Position numbers and translations under genes: made by a program. A stretch of DNA of 64,000 nt from an uncultured Tateyamaria sp. (GTDB taxonomy: Bacteria; Pseudomonadota; Alphaproteobacteria; Rhodobacterales; Rhodobacteraceae), in the NCBI RefSeq assembly GCF_947487805.1, contig NZ_CANKXW010000001.1, forward strand, positions 1 to 64,000, read 5' to 3'. Positions 1 through 6,164 of this stretch are shown here, piece by piece. The notes below the pieces were generated by a model. That model was not told the origin of the DNA. It was given only the letters and a program-made list of their open reading frames with translations, and searched no databases. The first letter of the stretch is position 1. Each line of letters begins with the position of its first letter.

Positions 1-21
1 CTTCGGTCGCTTGTTTGCCAT
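1..21 (-). CDS. Start of an unidentified gene (cut by window edge)
   Basis: On the minus strand an ATG at 21-19 is preceded by a strong ribosome binding site, GGAGG, six bases upstream, and opens a frame beginning MANKRPK that runs off the window. It is the next gene downstream of the ATPase at 103-1107 in the same direction. Seven residues do not allow identification; the basic start fits a small nucleic-acid-binding protein, but this is only a guess. Confidence 0.4.
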
Positions 22-72
22 GTGTTTCCTCCGTTTTCCTAAACATAGCGGAGGACCACTTCAGTGGGGGAT

Positions 73-94
73 GACCACATGCCGGTGGTCTTTT
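73..94 (+). terminator. Hairpin with T-run
   Basis: GACCAC (73-78) and GTGGTC (85-90) form a perfect 6-bp stem with a six-base loop, followed on the plus strand by TTTT. A second small hairpin, CCACTTCAGTGG, lies at 56-67. Both sit between two minus-strand genes, so a plus-strand terminator would stop antisense transcription entering the ATPase gene. It could instead be a protein or RNA structure site. Weakly supported. Confidence 0.35.
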
Positions 95-102
95 CTTTGT
101 GT

Positions 103-1107
103 TCAATGGAAACTTTCATCAATCTTCTCCAGTGGAAATGTGGGCAAATCGGGTAATGATTTATTGTATGGGCTGCGACGGTATGTGTGATTTTCCAATT
201 CGTCTAGACTTTTCTTAGATGACATTGGCGGCAAGTCTTTTGCCAAAACCTTTGCGTCCGCTTGCGAAACGCGGAAAACAAAACGCTCCGAACAATTCCC
301 CATGATCGCAGAAACCAGCCGGTCATCATTGGCCGACTTACGCAACTGATCCAGGTATTGATGCGACAGCGTGAGAGAATGCGCACTGCCGCAGAGCATT
401 TTGATGAGTGTGCCGTGCGCAAACAAATGCGCGTCTTCCACATAGATCGAATATGGCGTTTGAATGATCTGGGCGATGTACGTGAGAAGCAGTGACCCAA
501 TCAGTGTCACGGTATCAGTCCCGTATTCGGAAATAGGCAATCGTACCAGCATGGTTTTGTCAGCCATGCCGCTAAGCGACAGGCCGGAATTGTTAACCGA
601 AAACAACCGTTGTGCCCGCCCGTCGAGCAAGAGCCCTATGAACTTGTTGAGTGTGCTCGCCACCTCTCCGCGCTGCTCGCGCTCCGTCAGGTCGTCGAAG
701 GTGTCCCAGAACTGTTGCACTAGTGGATTGGTGTATTGGCACTTCGCGCGAAAGTCTGGATCGATCAACAAGCGCGGTGCGTCGGTCAGGTTGAACCCGT
801 TGTCGATCAAGACAGCGGCGGAGAACGATAGGTACATCGACATCACTGGCGTGGCGATGTCGTCGTACCCGAAGGCTTCTTTGATCGCTTGGGCAAAGAA
901 GCTCGGGGCCAGGTCGGGGTTGATCGGTTCGGCCAGCGGGTTCCACCGCGTGACGGTTGGATCGAACAGAAAGTCATGGGCAATGTCGAGGTCGCCTTTG
1001 GTATCGATCACCAGGCAACCGGGGGACGTATCTGCGTTGAACAGCTCAAAGAGCAACGCGGTCTTGCCGGTTGCGGGTTGGCCGATGATGTGACGATGAC
1101 GAGCCAC
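103..1107 (-). CDS. TraD/TraG-like P-loop ATPase, 334 aa
   Basis: This is a cytoplasmic P-loop ATPase related to the DNA-pumping or coupling ATPases of conjugation (TraD/TraG/DUF87 type). Visible motifs are a Walker A GQPATGKT at residues 9-16, DTKGD at 35-39, a Walker B-like YVEDAH near 222-227, a glutamine-rich sensor LSHQYLDQL near 248-255 and the family-typical FRVSQADAKVLAKDL near 278-292. The start is GTG at 1107; an in-frame TAG lies six codons upstream, so no longer form is possible. It has no N-terminal membrane segments, unlike a full VirD4-type coupling protein, and no relaxase or secretion genes lie beside it here. It may move or package the element's DNA, or work with genes left of the window. 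The family assignment is fairly sure, the role is not. Confidence 0.7.
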   Translation of the reverse strand: MARHRHIIGQPATGKTALLFELFNADTSPGCLVIDTKGDLDIAHDFLFDPTVTRWNPLAEPINPDLAPSFFAQAIKEAFGYDDIATPVMSMYLSFSAAVLIDNGFNLTDAPRLLIDPDFRAKCQYTNPLVQQFWDTFDDLTEREQRGEVASTLNKFIGLLLDGRAQRLFSVNNSGLSLSGMADKTMLVRLPISEYGTDTVTLIGSLLLTYIAQIIQTPYSIYVEDAHLFAHGTLIKMLCGSAHSLTLSHQYLDQLRKSANDDRLVSAIMGNCSERFVFRVSQADAKVLAKDLPPMSSKKSLDELENHTYRRSPYNKSLPDLPTFPLEKIDESFH

Positions 1108-1177
1108 AACGGCAGCGAACTAGTCCCCCACCCCGTTGTGCGGTGACTGGTCGGGGGCTGCAAAACCCGCTGCCGTT
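1108..1177. repeat. Inverted repeat directly upstream of the ATPase start
   Basis: AACGGCAGCG (1108-1117) and CGCTGCCGTT (1168-1177) are a perfect 10-bp inverted repeat. Inside it a second imperfect pair of C-runs and G-runs (about 1122-1132 and 1150-1160) would extend the stem. It touches the GTG start codon of the ATPase gene, so it could control that gene or be a nicking or replication structure. It begins the 416-base gene-free stretch 1108-1523, in which I see no coding frame. Confidence 0.6.
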
Positions 1178-1272
1178 AAAGAACGTCCAGAGGTATCGTA
1201 TCAGTCTTCTCATCTCTTCAGATGATGGAATGGTGAAATCTATCTGAAGAGTGGATGTACTAGTACGGTTGT

Positions 1273-1400
1273 CCGCTCAACTGTGTCGTCTGGCGCAAAT
1301 GCGCCATGACCCAATACGCTTTACCCGGTAGGGCTTTGGGGGACTTTGTACCCTAAAGGGTATTGGGTCATGGCGGATGCCTGACGACCAGTTGATGCGG
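1273..1400. repeat. Long imperfect inverted repeat (arms of about 50 bp)
   Basis: The left arm 1273-1323 and right arm 1354-1400 are reverse complements with a few mismatches and small indels. The innermost 18 bases, GCCATGACCCAATAC and the adjoining TTTA, match almost perfectly. The loop is about 30 bases. The left arm itself holds a small palindrome, GGCGCAAATGCGCC (1292-1305). No open frame crosses it. Such a structure could be a miniature transposable element, a single-strand replication or transfer origin, or a large regulatory hairpin. The sequence alone does not decide. Confidence 0.6.
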
Positions 1401-1449
1401 AATGGTGTTGTATGAAGCCGTATGTGCGGCTTTGAGGTGTTACGTGAGA

Positions 1450-1480
1450 CATTGAAACAGGTTCAATGACTGTTTCAATG
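1450..1480. repeat. Perfect 11-bp inverted repeat
   Basis: CATTGAAACAG (1450-1460) and CTGTTTCAATG (1470-1480) are exact reverse complements with a nine-base spacer. It lies 44 bases past the stop of the minus-strand lipoprotein gene at 1524-1973, where a terminator would be expected, but neither strand has a following T-run. A small GCCG/CGGC hairpin precedes it at 1418-1431. Confidence 0.55.
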
Positions 1481-1523
1481 CTTGAAAACCATTCTCAACC
1501 AACAATCCTGCAGAGAAAATTCG

Positions 1524-1973
1524 CTATTCAGACTGCTCGTGAGACAGTGTAGCGGCCTGCTCCACAACTGATTGAACTAGCTTAGTAGCTTGCTCGCCGG
1601 AAATAGCTCCTGACGCCACCAACTGGCAAATGCCAAAAAGACCATGTGAAAGAAACTCGACAGTTTCAAACTCTTCGCTTTGACCCACTGTTACTCCTGC
1701 ATTCGCCTGAGCGGTGAGAACGGATTGAATTTGTTCCGCGTCTAGACTGGTATCTACTGCAAGCGCCGATCCTAGCGATGCATTGGGACGTGGCTCAGTG
1801 CATGCGTGTTGCTTGTTACCCGTCGCAGTGAGTGTGGTCGTCCCGAATGTGGATGGGGTCGCAACAATTGCAGCGCCCGTCTTGTTACTACCTACACCTA
1901 TTGGGCGAGGTGTTTGACATGCACTCACAGCCAATGCGCAGCCAAGCAAAATCGTGGATTGAACAAGCTTCAC
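1524..1973 (-). CDS. Small lipoprotein of unknown function, 149 aa
   Basis: The N-terminus is a lipoprotein signal: a short basic start, a hydrophobic run and the lipobox AVSAC with Cys19 as the expected lipidated residue, so the mature protein should sit in a membrane facing the periplasm. The rest is Ser/Thr/Ala-rich, with a helical C-terminal half (about 80-149) rich in Glu and Gln, and two further cysteines. The start is GTG at 1973 with AAAGGA eight bases upstream. I do not recognise the family. It lies in the element between the inverted repeats and the DUF1906 gene, separated from the latter by 68 bases, and may be co-transcribed with it. Confidence 0.6.
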   Translation of the reverse strand: MKLVQSTILLGCALAVSACQTPRPIGVGSNKTGAAIVATPSTFGTTTLTATGNKQHACTEPRPNASLGSALAVDTSLDAEQIQSVLTAQANAGVTVGQSEEFETVEFLSHGLFGICQLVASGAISGEQATKLVQSVVEQAATLSHEQSE

Positions 1974-2041
1974 AATTTGTTCCTTTCAAATCATTCATAT
2001 TTTTGAATGTTTTCAACAAGATATATCGAGACTTAGCAGGG

Positions 2042-3268
2042 CTATGGACACAACACGTTTGAGGGCGCACCTCCATCAATCCACGCCGGTTTCTGTTGAA
2101 AATCCTGTGTCAGATTGTTGCGCCTAGTCCAACCATCCCAAGAGCCATCCCCATCGACATCTACTTGAACCGTTTGAGTTGTCGTATTTTGCTCACCAAT
2201 TCGCACCGAAGTGGCAAACGGGACGACGACATCCATGGGTTTGAGCGCACCTTCGTAGCAAACGGTTTTGTCAGCGGTCTCCGTCGTCTTGGACGTGGCG
2301 AATTTTCGAAGAATGGTATCTCCATTACAAACGAAACGATGACTATCAAAAACACTGAGTGTCCGCACATGCGAAACCTCAAAAGCTTCAGATTTTTCTG
2401 CTTTCGGGAGCCAAAATCCGACATCAAAACCCAGGTAAGGATTTTGAATATTGGTGTCGACTGGAAGCCCCCAACTACACTTTGAAGCCGCTGTCGGTGA
2501 CCCAAACCACTCCAAGTCCACCTTATGCTGGAATAAATTCCAAGTAAGTTCTCGATGCATCTCCGTTGTGCGATCAAATGAAGGGGAAGCCATTAGCCAT
2601 GAGTAGTCAATTAATCCCAGCTCTCCTGTCGGCGCCTTGCTTTGCTTTAAAGTTTCTAGTGTGAAACCGTTGCCGTAAGCACCGATCTTAAATTCAGCGG
2701 CACGCATGTGCTCATGAATTACAGTAAAGTACCGAACAACGTTACTCTGAGCTTCGGCGTCATTGGTTTGCAACTGGAAATCGACGCCAAAGTATATCGC
2801 TGAGCCTTTATGTTGCCCTAGTTGACGAGCTTGTGAAATCGCAGCTGTTACGTCTAGCAATGCTTCGTCTTCCACTGTACGCGAACGTGCGTTTTTCCAA
2901 TCGCAAGACGCGTCAGGAAGCGCCGTACCATCTTTTTTCAAACCACGGAACTTACTGGGATCGTTACTATAAAACTGATAAATTGATAAGATAGCACCAC
3001 CGCGCTTGGTGATTTCGCTTATTTCGCTGTTCGGGTCACTCGGTAGACCCTGGTCAATCAGGCGTTTGTTGCGCAACCAGTGCTCAGGTTGTTTACAACG
3101 CGCCAAGTAGCGACCAATGACCAATACGCCTTTCTCGGGTCCTAATAGTCTGTCAAGGTACGGCCTCGTGTCATATGCCGTATCAATTATGGCTGAACGA
3201 TCTTTAGAAAGGCAGGGCACGGCAAGAACGCTCAACAGGCTTGCAATCATACAGCTTACAAATTTCAT
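2042..3268 (-). CDS. Secreted DUF1906-type glycoside-hydrolase-like protein, 408 aa
   Basis: After a signal peptide (MKFVSCMIASLLSVLAVPCLS) the protein resembles the DUF1906 or Rv2525c-like TIM-barrel family, related to glycoside hydrolase family 25-type enzymes. Supporting segments are IDTAYDTRP near the start, the strand VLVIGRYL, GGAILSIYQFYSND, and AIYFGVDFQLQ with the acidic residue at the barrel position typical of the family. Further on it has KIGAYGNGFTL and a C-terminal extension of about 130 residues with cysteines that I do not recognise. A frame eight codons longer exists (ATG at 3292), but the inner ATG gives a cleaner signal peptide. The role may be cell-wall modification; carriage on a mobile element could fit wall opening during transfer, which is inference. 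Confidence 0.7.
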   Translation of the reverse strand: MKFVSCMIASLLSVLAVPCLSKDRSAIIDTAYDTRPYLDRLLGPEKGVLVIGRYLARCKQPEHWLRNKRLIDQGLPSDPNSEISEITKRGGAILSIYQFYSNDPSKFRGLKKDGTALPDASCDWKNARSRTVEDEALLDVTAAISQARQLGQHKGSAIYFGVDFQLQTNDAEAQSNVVRYFTVIHEHMRAAEFKIGAYGNGFTLETLKQSKAPTGELGLIDYSWLMASPSFDRTTEMHRELTWNLFQHKVDLEWFGSPTAASKCSWGLPVDTNIQNPYLGFDVGFWLPKAEKSEAFEVSHVRTLSVFDSHRFVCNGDTILRKFATSKTTETADKTVCYEGALKPMDVVVPFATSVRIGEQNTTTQTVQVDVDGDGSWDGWTRRNNLTQDFQQKPAWIDGGAPSNVLCP

Positions 3269-3460
3269 CCTAAATTTTCCAACTTCATTCAATCATGGAT
3301 TTAGACAAACTGCACCTCGACGACACAGTGGTTTTAAGAAGTGAACTGCGCAAACATAGCGCAACGTTAGGACGGCATGCAATTATGAAATCTTTGCGTT
3401 ACCGACACGCGTGTTCAATATGGTAGATCGGGGGACGGTTGGACCCGCCCCCCTGCCCCG

Positions 3461-3661
3461 CTAGGAGGCGTCGCGCTTAGCTATCTGCGCAGCCACCCAG
3501 GCGTGAGTTTCCTTCTCCACCCAAAAGACCCGGAACCCGATCTGCACCCGCTTTGGGAAACCCAAATGCGCGTATGCCGTATCGCTTTCCATGCGATCTA
3601 TATGTGCAAAGCTAAAACCCACAATCTCCCGGACTTGCTTTTTGCTCAGTAGTCTAGTCAT
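3461..3661 (-). CDS. AlpA-like phage/ICE transcriptional regulator, 66 aa
   Basis: This is a short MerR-fold DNA-binding protein of the AlpA family. The sequence runs LLSKKQVREIVGFSFAHIDRME, then LGFPKRVQIG and RVFWVEKETHAWV, the characteristic order of helix-turn-helix, wing and C-terminal helix. Members activate integrase or excision genes of prophages and integrative elements. The chosen ATG at 3661 has TTTTTGGAG about nine bases upstream; a frame twelve codons longer has no such site. It stands alone between the DUF1906 gene and the toxin gene. It probably controls the integrase or excision of this element, which is inference. Confidence 0.85.
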   Translation of the reverse strand: MTRLLSKKQVREIVGFSFAHIDRMESDTAYAHLGFPKRVQIGFRVFWVEKETHAWVAAQIAKRDAS

Positions 3662-3761
3662 CACGATATGCTCCAAAAAGGAGGCAATCGCGATCACCCC
3701 GGTTTGCGAAACCTAGGCTGGATAAGTGTTTATGGAATGGTTGCTTGGGTCAAGCGGCCCA

Positions 3762-4049
3762 TCAATACTGAACTGACCGGCGGTTGCTGCGAAAGACGCG
3801 TACAATGGTCAATCGTTCATTGCTGAATCGATACGTGATCCGAAAAGGATGCTTGCGTGATCCACCAAATAAAAAGACACCTTGCTTGGTTGTGACCTTC
3901 CCCATCTGCGGAAATGTAGCGACATTTAGAACCGTTTCTTCAATCCGATCTACAACCAGGATTGCCGTTGGCCCGTCTTGTTGGGCCACCCAATCGAATA
4001 TGTCTTCAATGTCAGCTTGTGCCCGTTCGGTATACTCAACCTTGCGCAT
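3762..4049 (-). CDS. ParE/RelE-family toxin, 95 aa
   Basis: This is a type II toxin of the RelE/ParE superfamily. It has the expected N-terminal helices (YTERAQADIEDIFDWVAQQDGPTAILVVDRIEETV), the central turn FPQMGK, and the C-terminal beta strands GGSRKHPFRITYRFSNERLTIVRVFRSNRR. ParE proteins inhibit DNA gyrase, and RelE proteins cleave mRNA; the sequence does not settle which applies. The ATG at 4049 lies 14 bases inside the end of the antitoxin gene, so the two are translationally coupled. A TTG eight codons upstream (4073) is an alternative start. It is expected to stabilise the element in its host. Confidence 0.85.
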   Translation of the reverse strand: MRKVEYTERAQADIEDIFDWVAQQDGPTAILVVDRIEETVLNVATFPQMGKVTTKQGVFLFGGSRKHPFRITYRFSNERLTIVRVFRSNRRSVQY

Positions 4050-4284
4050 ATCCCTTTGCGCGCAGTCGTTCAAAGAACACCGTCATCTCTTCTTGACCAA
4101 TGACGTTTCCGGTTTCAATATCCTCTAGCGCTTCATCAATCTTGGCGCTTTCCTCAGCCGTGAACTCAATCACCGGCAAGTCTGGTTGTGCGCCACCGTC
4201 TAAAAGCGCCTCACCAATGATGCGCTGTGTGCCCACTGGCATTTCGATGATCTTGGAAACGGCTTGTGCGAAAGTTGCGTCCAT
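4036..4284 (-). CDS. Antitoxin partner of the ParE-like toxin, 82 aa
   Basis: This small acidic protein is encoded directly before and overlapping the toxin gene, the standard antitoxin position. The N-terminal half (FAQAVSKIIEMPVGTQRIIGEALLD) may form the dimerising and DNA-binding part. The C-terminal half (IEFTAEESAKIDEALEDIETGNVIGQEEMTVFFERLRAKG) has the ParD/RelB-like acidic helix and the FFERLRAK tail that wraps the toxin. I do not see a clean ribbon-helix-helix, so the DNA-binding fold is uncertain. It starts two bases after the stop of the upstream membrane-protein gene, making a three-gene operon. Confidence 0.75.
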   Translation of the reverse strand: MDATFAQAVSKIIEMPVGTQRIIGEALLDGGAQPDLPVIEFTAEESAKIDEALEDIETGNVIGQEEMTVFFERLRAKGYAQG

Positions 4285-4286
4285 AC

Positions 4287-4550
4287 CTATCCAAAAAATG
4301 CGGCAACCCCGAATACAGCAGCTAGGATTGTGCCCACGGTGGTGAAGCCATGGATGGTAAGGGCGCGGTACATTTCTGATCGCAACGCTCCAATTTCACG
4401 TGCTAAATCCGCCTGGGTAGCCGGCTCGCTGGATAGTTTTGCACTCTGCACCGCTTCAACGATGCCCTCCGCCATCGCCTTGCTGTGCCCTTTCGCCTCG
4501 AGTGCCTGCACCGCCTTATGAGTATCTGGAATTGAGATTGAAATATTCAT
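4287..4550 (-). CDS. Coiled-coil membrane protein, DUF1640/CCDC90-like, 87 aa
   Basis: The layout matches DUF1640/CCDC90-type proteins: a helical N-terminal part (HKAVQALEAKGHSKAMAEGIVEAVQSAK, residues 11-38), an ATQADL motif that begins a coiled coil (about 45-62), and one C-terminal membrane helix (about 67-87). The function of the bacterial family is unknown. It is first gene of the operon that continues with antitoxin and toxin, only two bases apart, so expression is shared. It could act in the toxin system, for example by anchoring a partner to the membrane, or merely be a passenger. The ATG at 4550 has no ribosome binding site, which fits the near-leaderless promoter described separately. 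Confidence 0.6.
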   Translation of the reverse strand: MNISISIPDTHKAVQALEAKGHSKAMAEGIVEAVQSAKLSSEPATQADLAREIGALRSEMYRALTIHGFTTVGTILAAVFGVAAFFG

Positions 4551-4560
4551 ATGTAACTGA

Positions 4561-4589
4561 ATTGTATCACACTTTTGGTGTTTTGTCTG
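4561..4589 (-). promoter_or_regulatory. Promoter with palindromic operator for the toxin operon
   Basis: On the minus strand CAGACA (4589-4584) and TACAAT (4566-4561) stand 17 bases apart, a good vegetative promoter for the gene starting at 4550. Transcription would begin only about four to six bases before the ATG, giving a near-leaderless mRNA. Between the boxes lies ACACCAAAAGTGT, whose ACAC/GTGT ends form an inverted repeat where the antitoxin could bind. Predicted by eye. Confidence 0.45.
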
Positions 4590-4770
4590 GCCTGCTGAGA
4601 CGCCGCGCGAGCTGCAACGGCGGACACGCGCTGTATGCCATTCTAAGCGGCGTTTTCAGCAAAGGCGGGGGTCACTTCGTTTTTGGTGTGAAAATGGCGT
4701 AGCGTGGACTGTGTGGGCTCTGGTAACGTTCTGGGTGGTGGAGGTGGTAAGGAATTCATTCCATGTTGCA

Positions 4771-4852
4771 AAACTGTTTTCACAACTTTTTCCTTATTTG
4801 AAAGTTATTAATTTATAGGAATATCATGGACTTATATTACTAATATAGAGTG
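4771..4852. other. AT-rich stretch beside the iterons
   Basis: Within a gene-free stretch of about 450 bases (4551-5003), this part is strikingly AT-rich and immediately precedes the phased repeats. It includes a sequence loosely like a DnaA box (GTTTTCACA, about 4774-4782, six of nine matches) and several runs of A and T. It fits the DNA-unwinding region of an iteron-type replication origin. The remaining part (4591-4770) shows no coding frame or clear structure. Confidence 0.5.
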
Positions 4853-4940
4853 GTCTCAAACTGATACGGTCACAGTCTCGAAGTGAGACGAATTGCGTCT
4901 CAAATTGATACCACTCTAGTCTCAAGTTGATACGGTGATC
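4853..4940 (+). repeat. Four 22-bp iterons in exact phase
   Basis: Four units start at 4853, 4875, 4897 and 4919, each exactly 22 bases apart and each beginning GTCTC. Units 1, 3 and 4 share the pattern GTCTCAAnTTGATACGGT with few changes; unit 2 is diverged in its second half (GTCTCGAAGTGAGACG). A further inverted, degenerate copy (CGTATCAAG) lies at about 4946-4954 and a partial GTCTCAAG at 4968. Two helical turns per repeat, an AT-rich flank and the neighbouring initiator-like gene ending at 5004 are the hallmarks of a plasmid-type origin. Confidence 0.8.
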
Positions 4941-5003
4941 GGGATCGTATCAAGACTTATACCCACCGTCTCAAGGGCCTAACTGGACCGTTAAAAAACC
5001 GAC

Positions 5004-6011
5004 CTAGCGGTCGGCATCTAAACTGAAGAGTTCAACGGTGTTGATCCACTTCTGGGTTGTTCGCAGTCCCTTGCGTGGCTCTCTCTCAATCAACCCAGCT
5101 TCCTCCGCTTCTTTGATCGACCGGAACACCGTCGCTCGACCAAGCCGCAAGAAATCGGCCAACCCCTCTTTGCTCATCACGCAGTATGGAAAGTTACGAT
5201 CTGTGGTGCAAAGTTTATGGATACTGTCGATCACGATGTAGGTGTTGGTGGACAGACCTAACTGTTCACGCACGTCATGCAGCACAATGGTGTAGCGCGG
5301 TCGGCGTTTGAATTTGTTCTTGTCGAAGTGGTCGCCAATGTGGGTCATAGGTCCGATTATTATACCATACCCATTCGTTGATTGCTGGGGATCATTCGAA
5401 CTACTTTCGACCGTGTTCAGACGATCCACCTTGCCCCCGACGACCATGGTCTCCATCGCTTCCATCATCCGATGTGAAATCTGAACTACGTTGCTGCGCT
5501 CACTTCGCGCCGCACGAATTTCTTCGCGCAAGAATTCAATTTCACTGTCCTTGCTTTTGAGCTGTTCCTTCAAATTCTGAACTTCGGCTGACGCAGGTCT
5601 TGACGGGGTTTCGATCTGGTCGGAAAGTTCCAATGGATCAGGTGCCGCTGCATGCATCTGCAAATCCTGCTGCGTGCCGCTGCGTACAGCGGTATCTGCA
5701 CCTGCGTGCACCTGCATACTGTTGGATGCAGGTGCATCTGCATGCAGCGGTAAAGCCGAGACGGCGGGTTGCTTTGTTTCGCCAGCCCCCTCCGCAACCA
5801 TGTCGGGCAACAGCTTCTGTTCAAGTTTTTTCAAAGAGGCTTCGGTCGTAAAGTACCGATTTAGGACGCCCTTTTTCTGGCAGGTAAGATCGCCCGTGCG
5901 ACACCAGCGTTGAACCGTGTCCTTGGACTTGTGTAAACCTTTCGAGCGAAGATGCTCGCGCACTTGCTCAACAGAGATGGTGAAGTCTTCATCTTTGTCT
6001 TCGTGTTGCAT
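5004..6011 (-). CDS. Two-domain DNA-binding protein, putative replication initiator, 335 aa
   Basis: Residues 11-65 look like a MerR/excisionase-type helix-turn-helix (VEQVREHLRSKG, then DTVQRWCRTGDL). Residues 86-126 are a low-complexity His/Ala/Gln linker encoded by DNA repeats. Residues 142-175 form a coiled coil (NLKEQLKSKDSEIEFLREEI). Residues 245-330 contain a winged helix (MSKEGLADFLRLGRATVFRSIKEAEEAGLIERE). The last is the kind of domain found in plasmid and phage initiators and in MarR-like regulators. Its 3' end lies 64 bases from the iteron array, so it is the natural candidate for iteron binding. I do not recognise a named Rep family. The alternative is a transcriptional regulator of the element. 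Confidence 0.6.
   Translation of the reverse strand: MQHEDKDEDFTISVEQVREHLRSKGLHKSKDTVQRWCRTGDLTCQKKGVLNRYFTTEASLKKLEQKLLPDMVAEGAGETKQPAVSALPLHADAPASNSMQVHAGADTAVRSGTQQDLQMHAAAPDPLELSDQIETPSRPASAEVQNLKEQLKSKDSEIEFLREEIRAARSERSNVVQISHRMMEAMETMVVGGKVDRLNTVESSSNDPQQSTNGYGIIIGPMTHIGDHFDKNKFKRRPRYTIVLHDVREQLGLSTNTYIVIDSIHKLCTTDRNFPYCVMSKEGLADFLRLGRATVFRSIKEAEEAGLIEREPRKGLRTTQKWINTVELFSLDADR
5642..5751. repeat. TGCA-rich repeats inside the initiator-like gene
   Basis: The coding region of the low-complexity linker is built from repeated CCGCTGCATGCA/TCTGCA units in both orientations. CCGCTGCATGCATCTGCA begins at 5645, its near reverse complement ends at 5750, and CCGCTGCGTACAGCGG at 5678-5693 is a local palindrome. 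The same CGCTGCA/TGCAGCGG motif recurs upstream of the start codon at about 6007-6110. The arrangement suggests a second set of protein-binding sites embedded in and before the gene. Confidence 0.6.
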
Positions 6012-6164
6012 CTGCAGCCGCTTTGTACCGCTGCACCCCCATGCAAATCCTTACTTTGAGCCGTATCTTCCTTCGCTGCATCCTGCTGCACAGCTTCATG
6101 CAGCGGCATACTGCGGCGTGTGCCGATATAGTTGTCGATCATGCCTGCATTGTATCACGCGATT

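Noticed and set aside
4853..4980. CRISPR array
   Set aside because: The repeats are contiguous 22-bp units without unique spacers and no cas genes are present; they fit iterons.
5861..6142. 93-residue frame overlapping the start of the initiator-like gene
   Set aside because: Most of it is out of frame within the initiator-like gene, and its own part is a translation of the TGCA repeats; no ribosome binding site.
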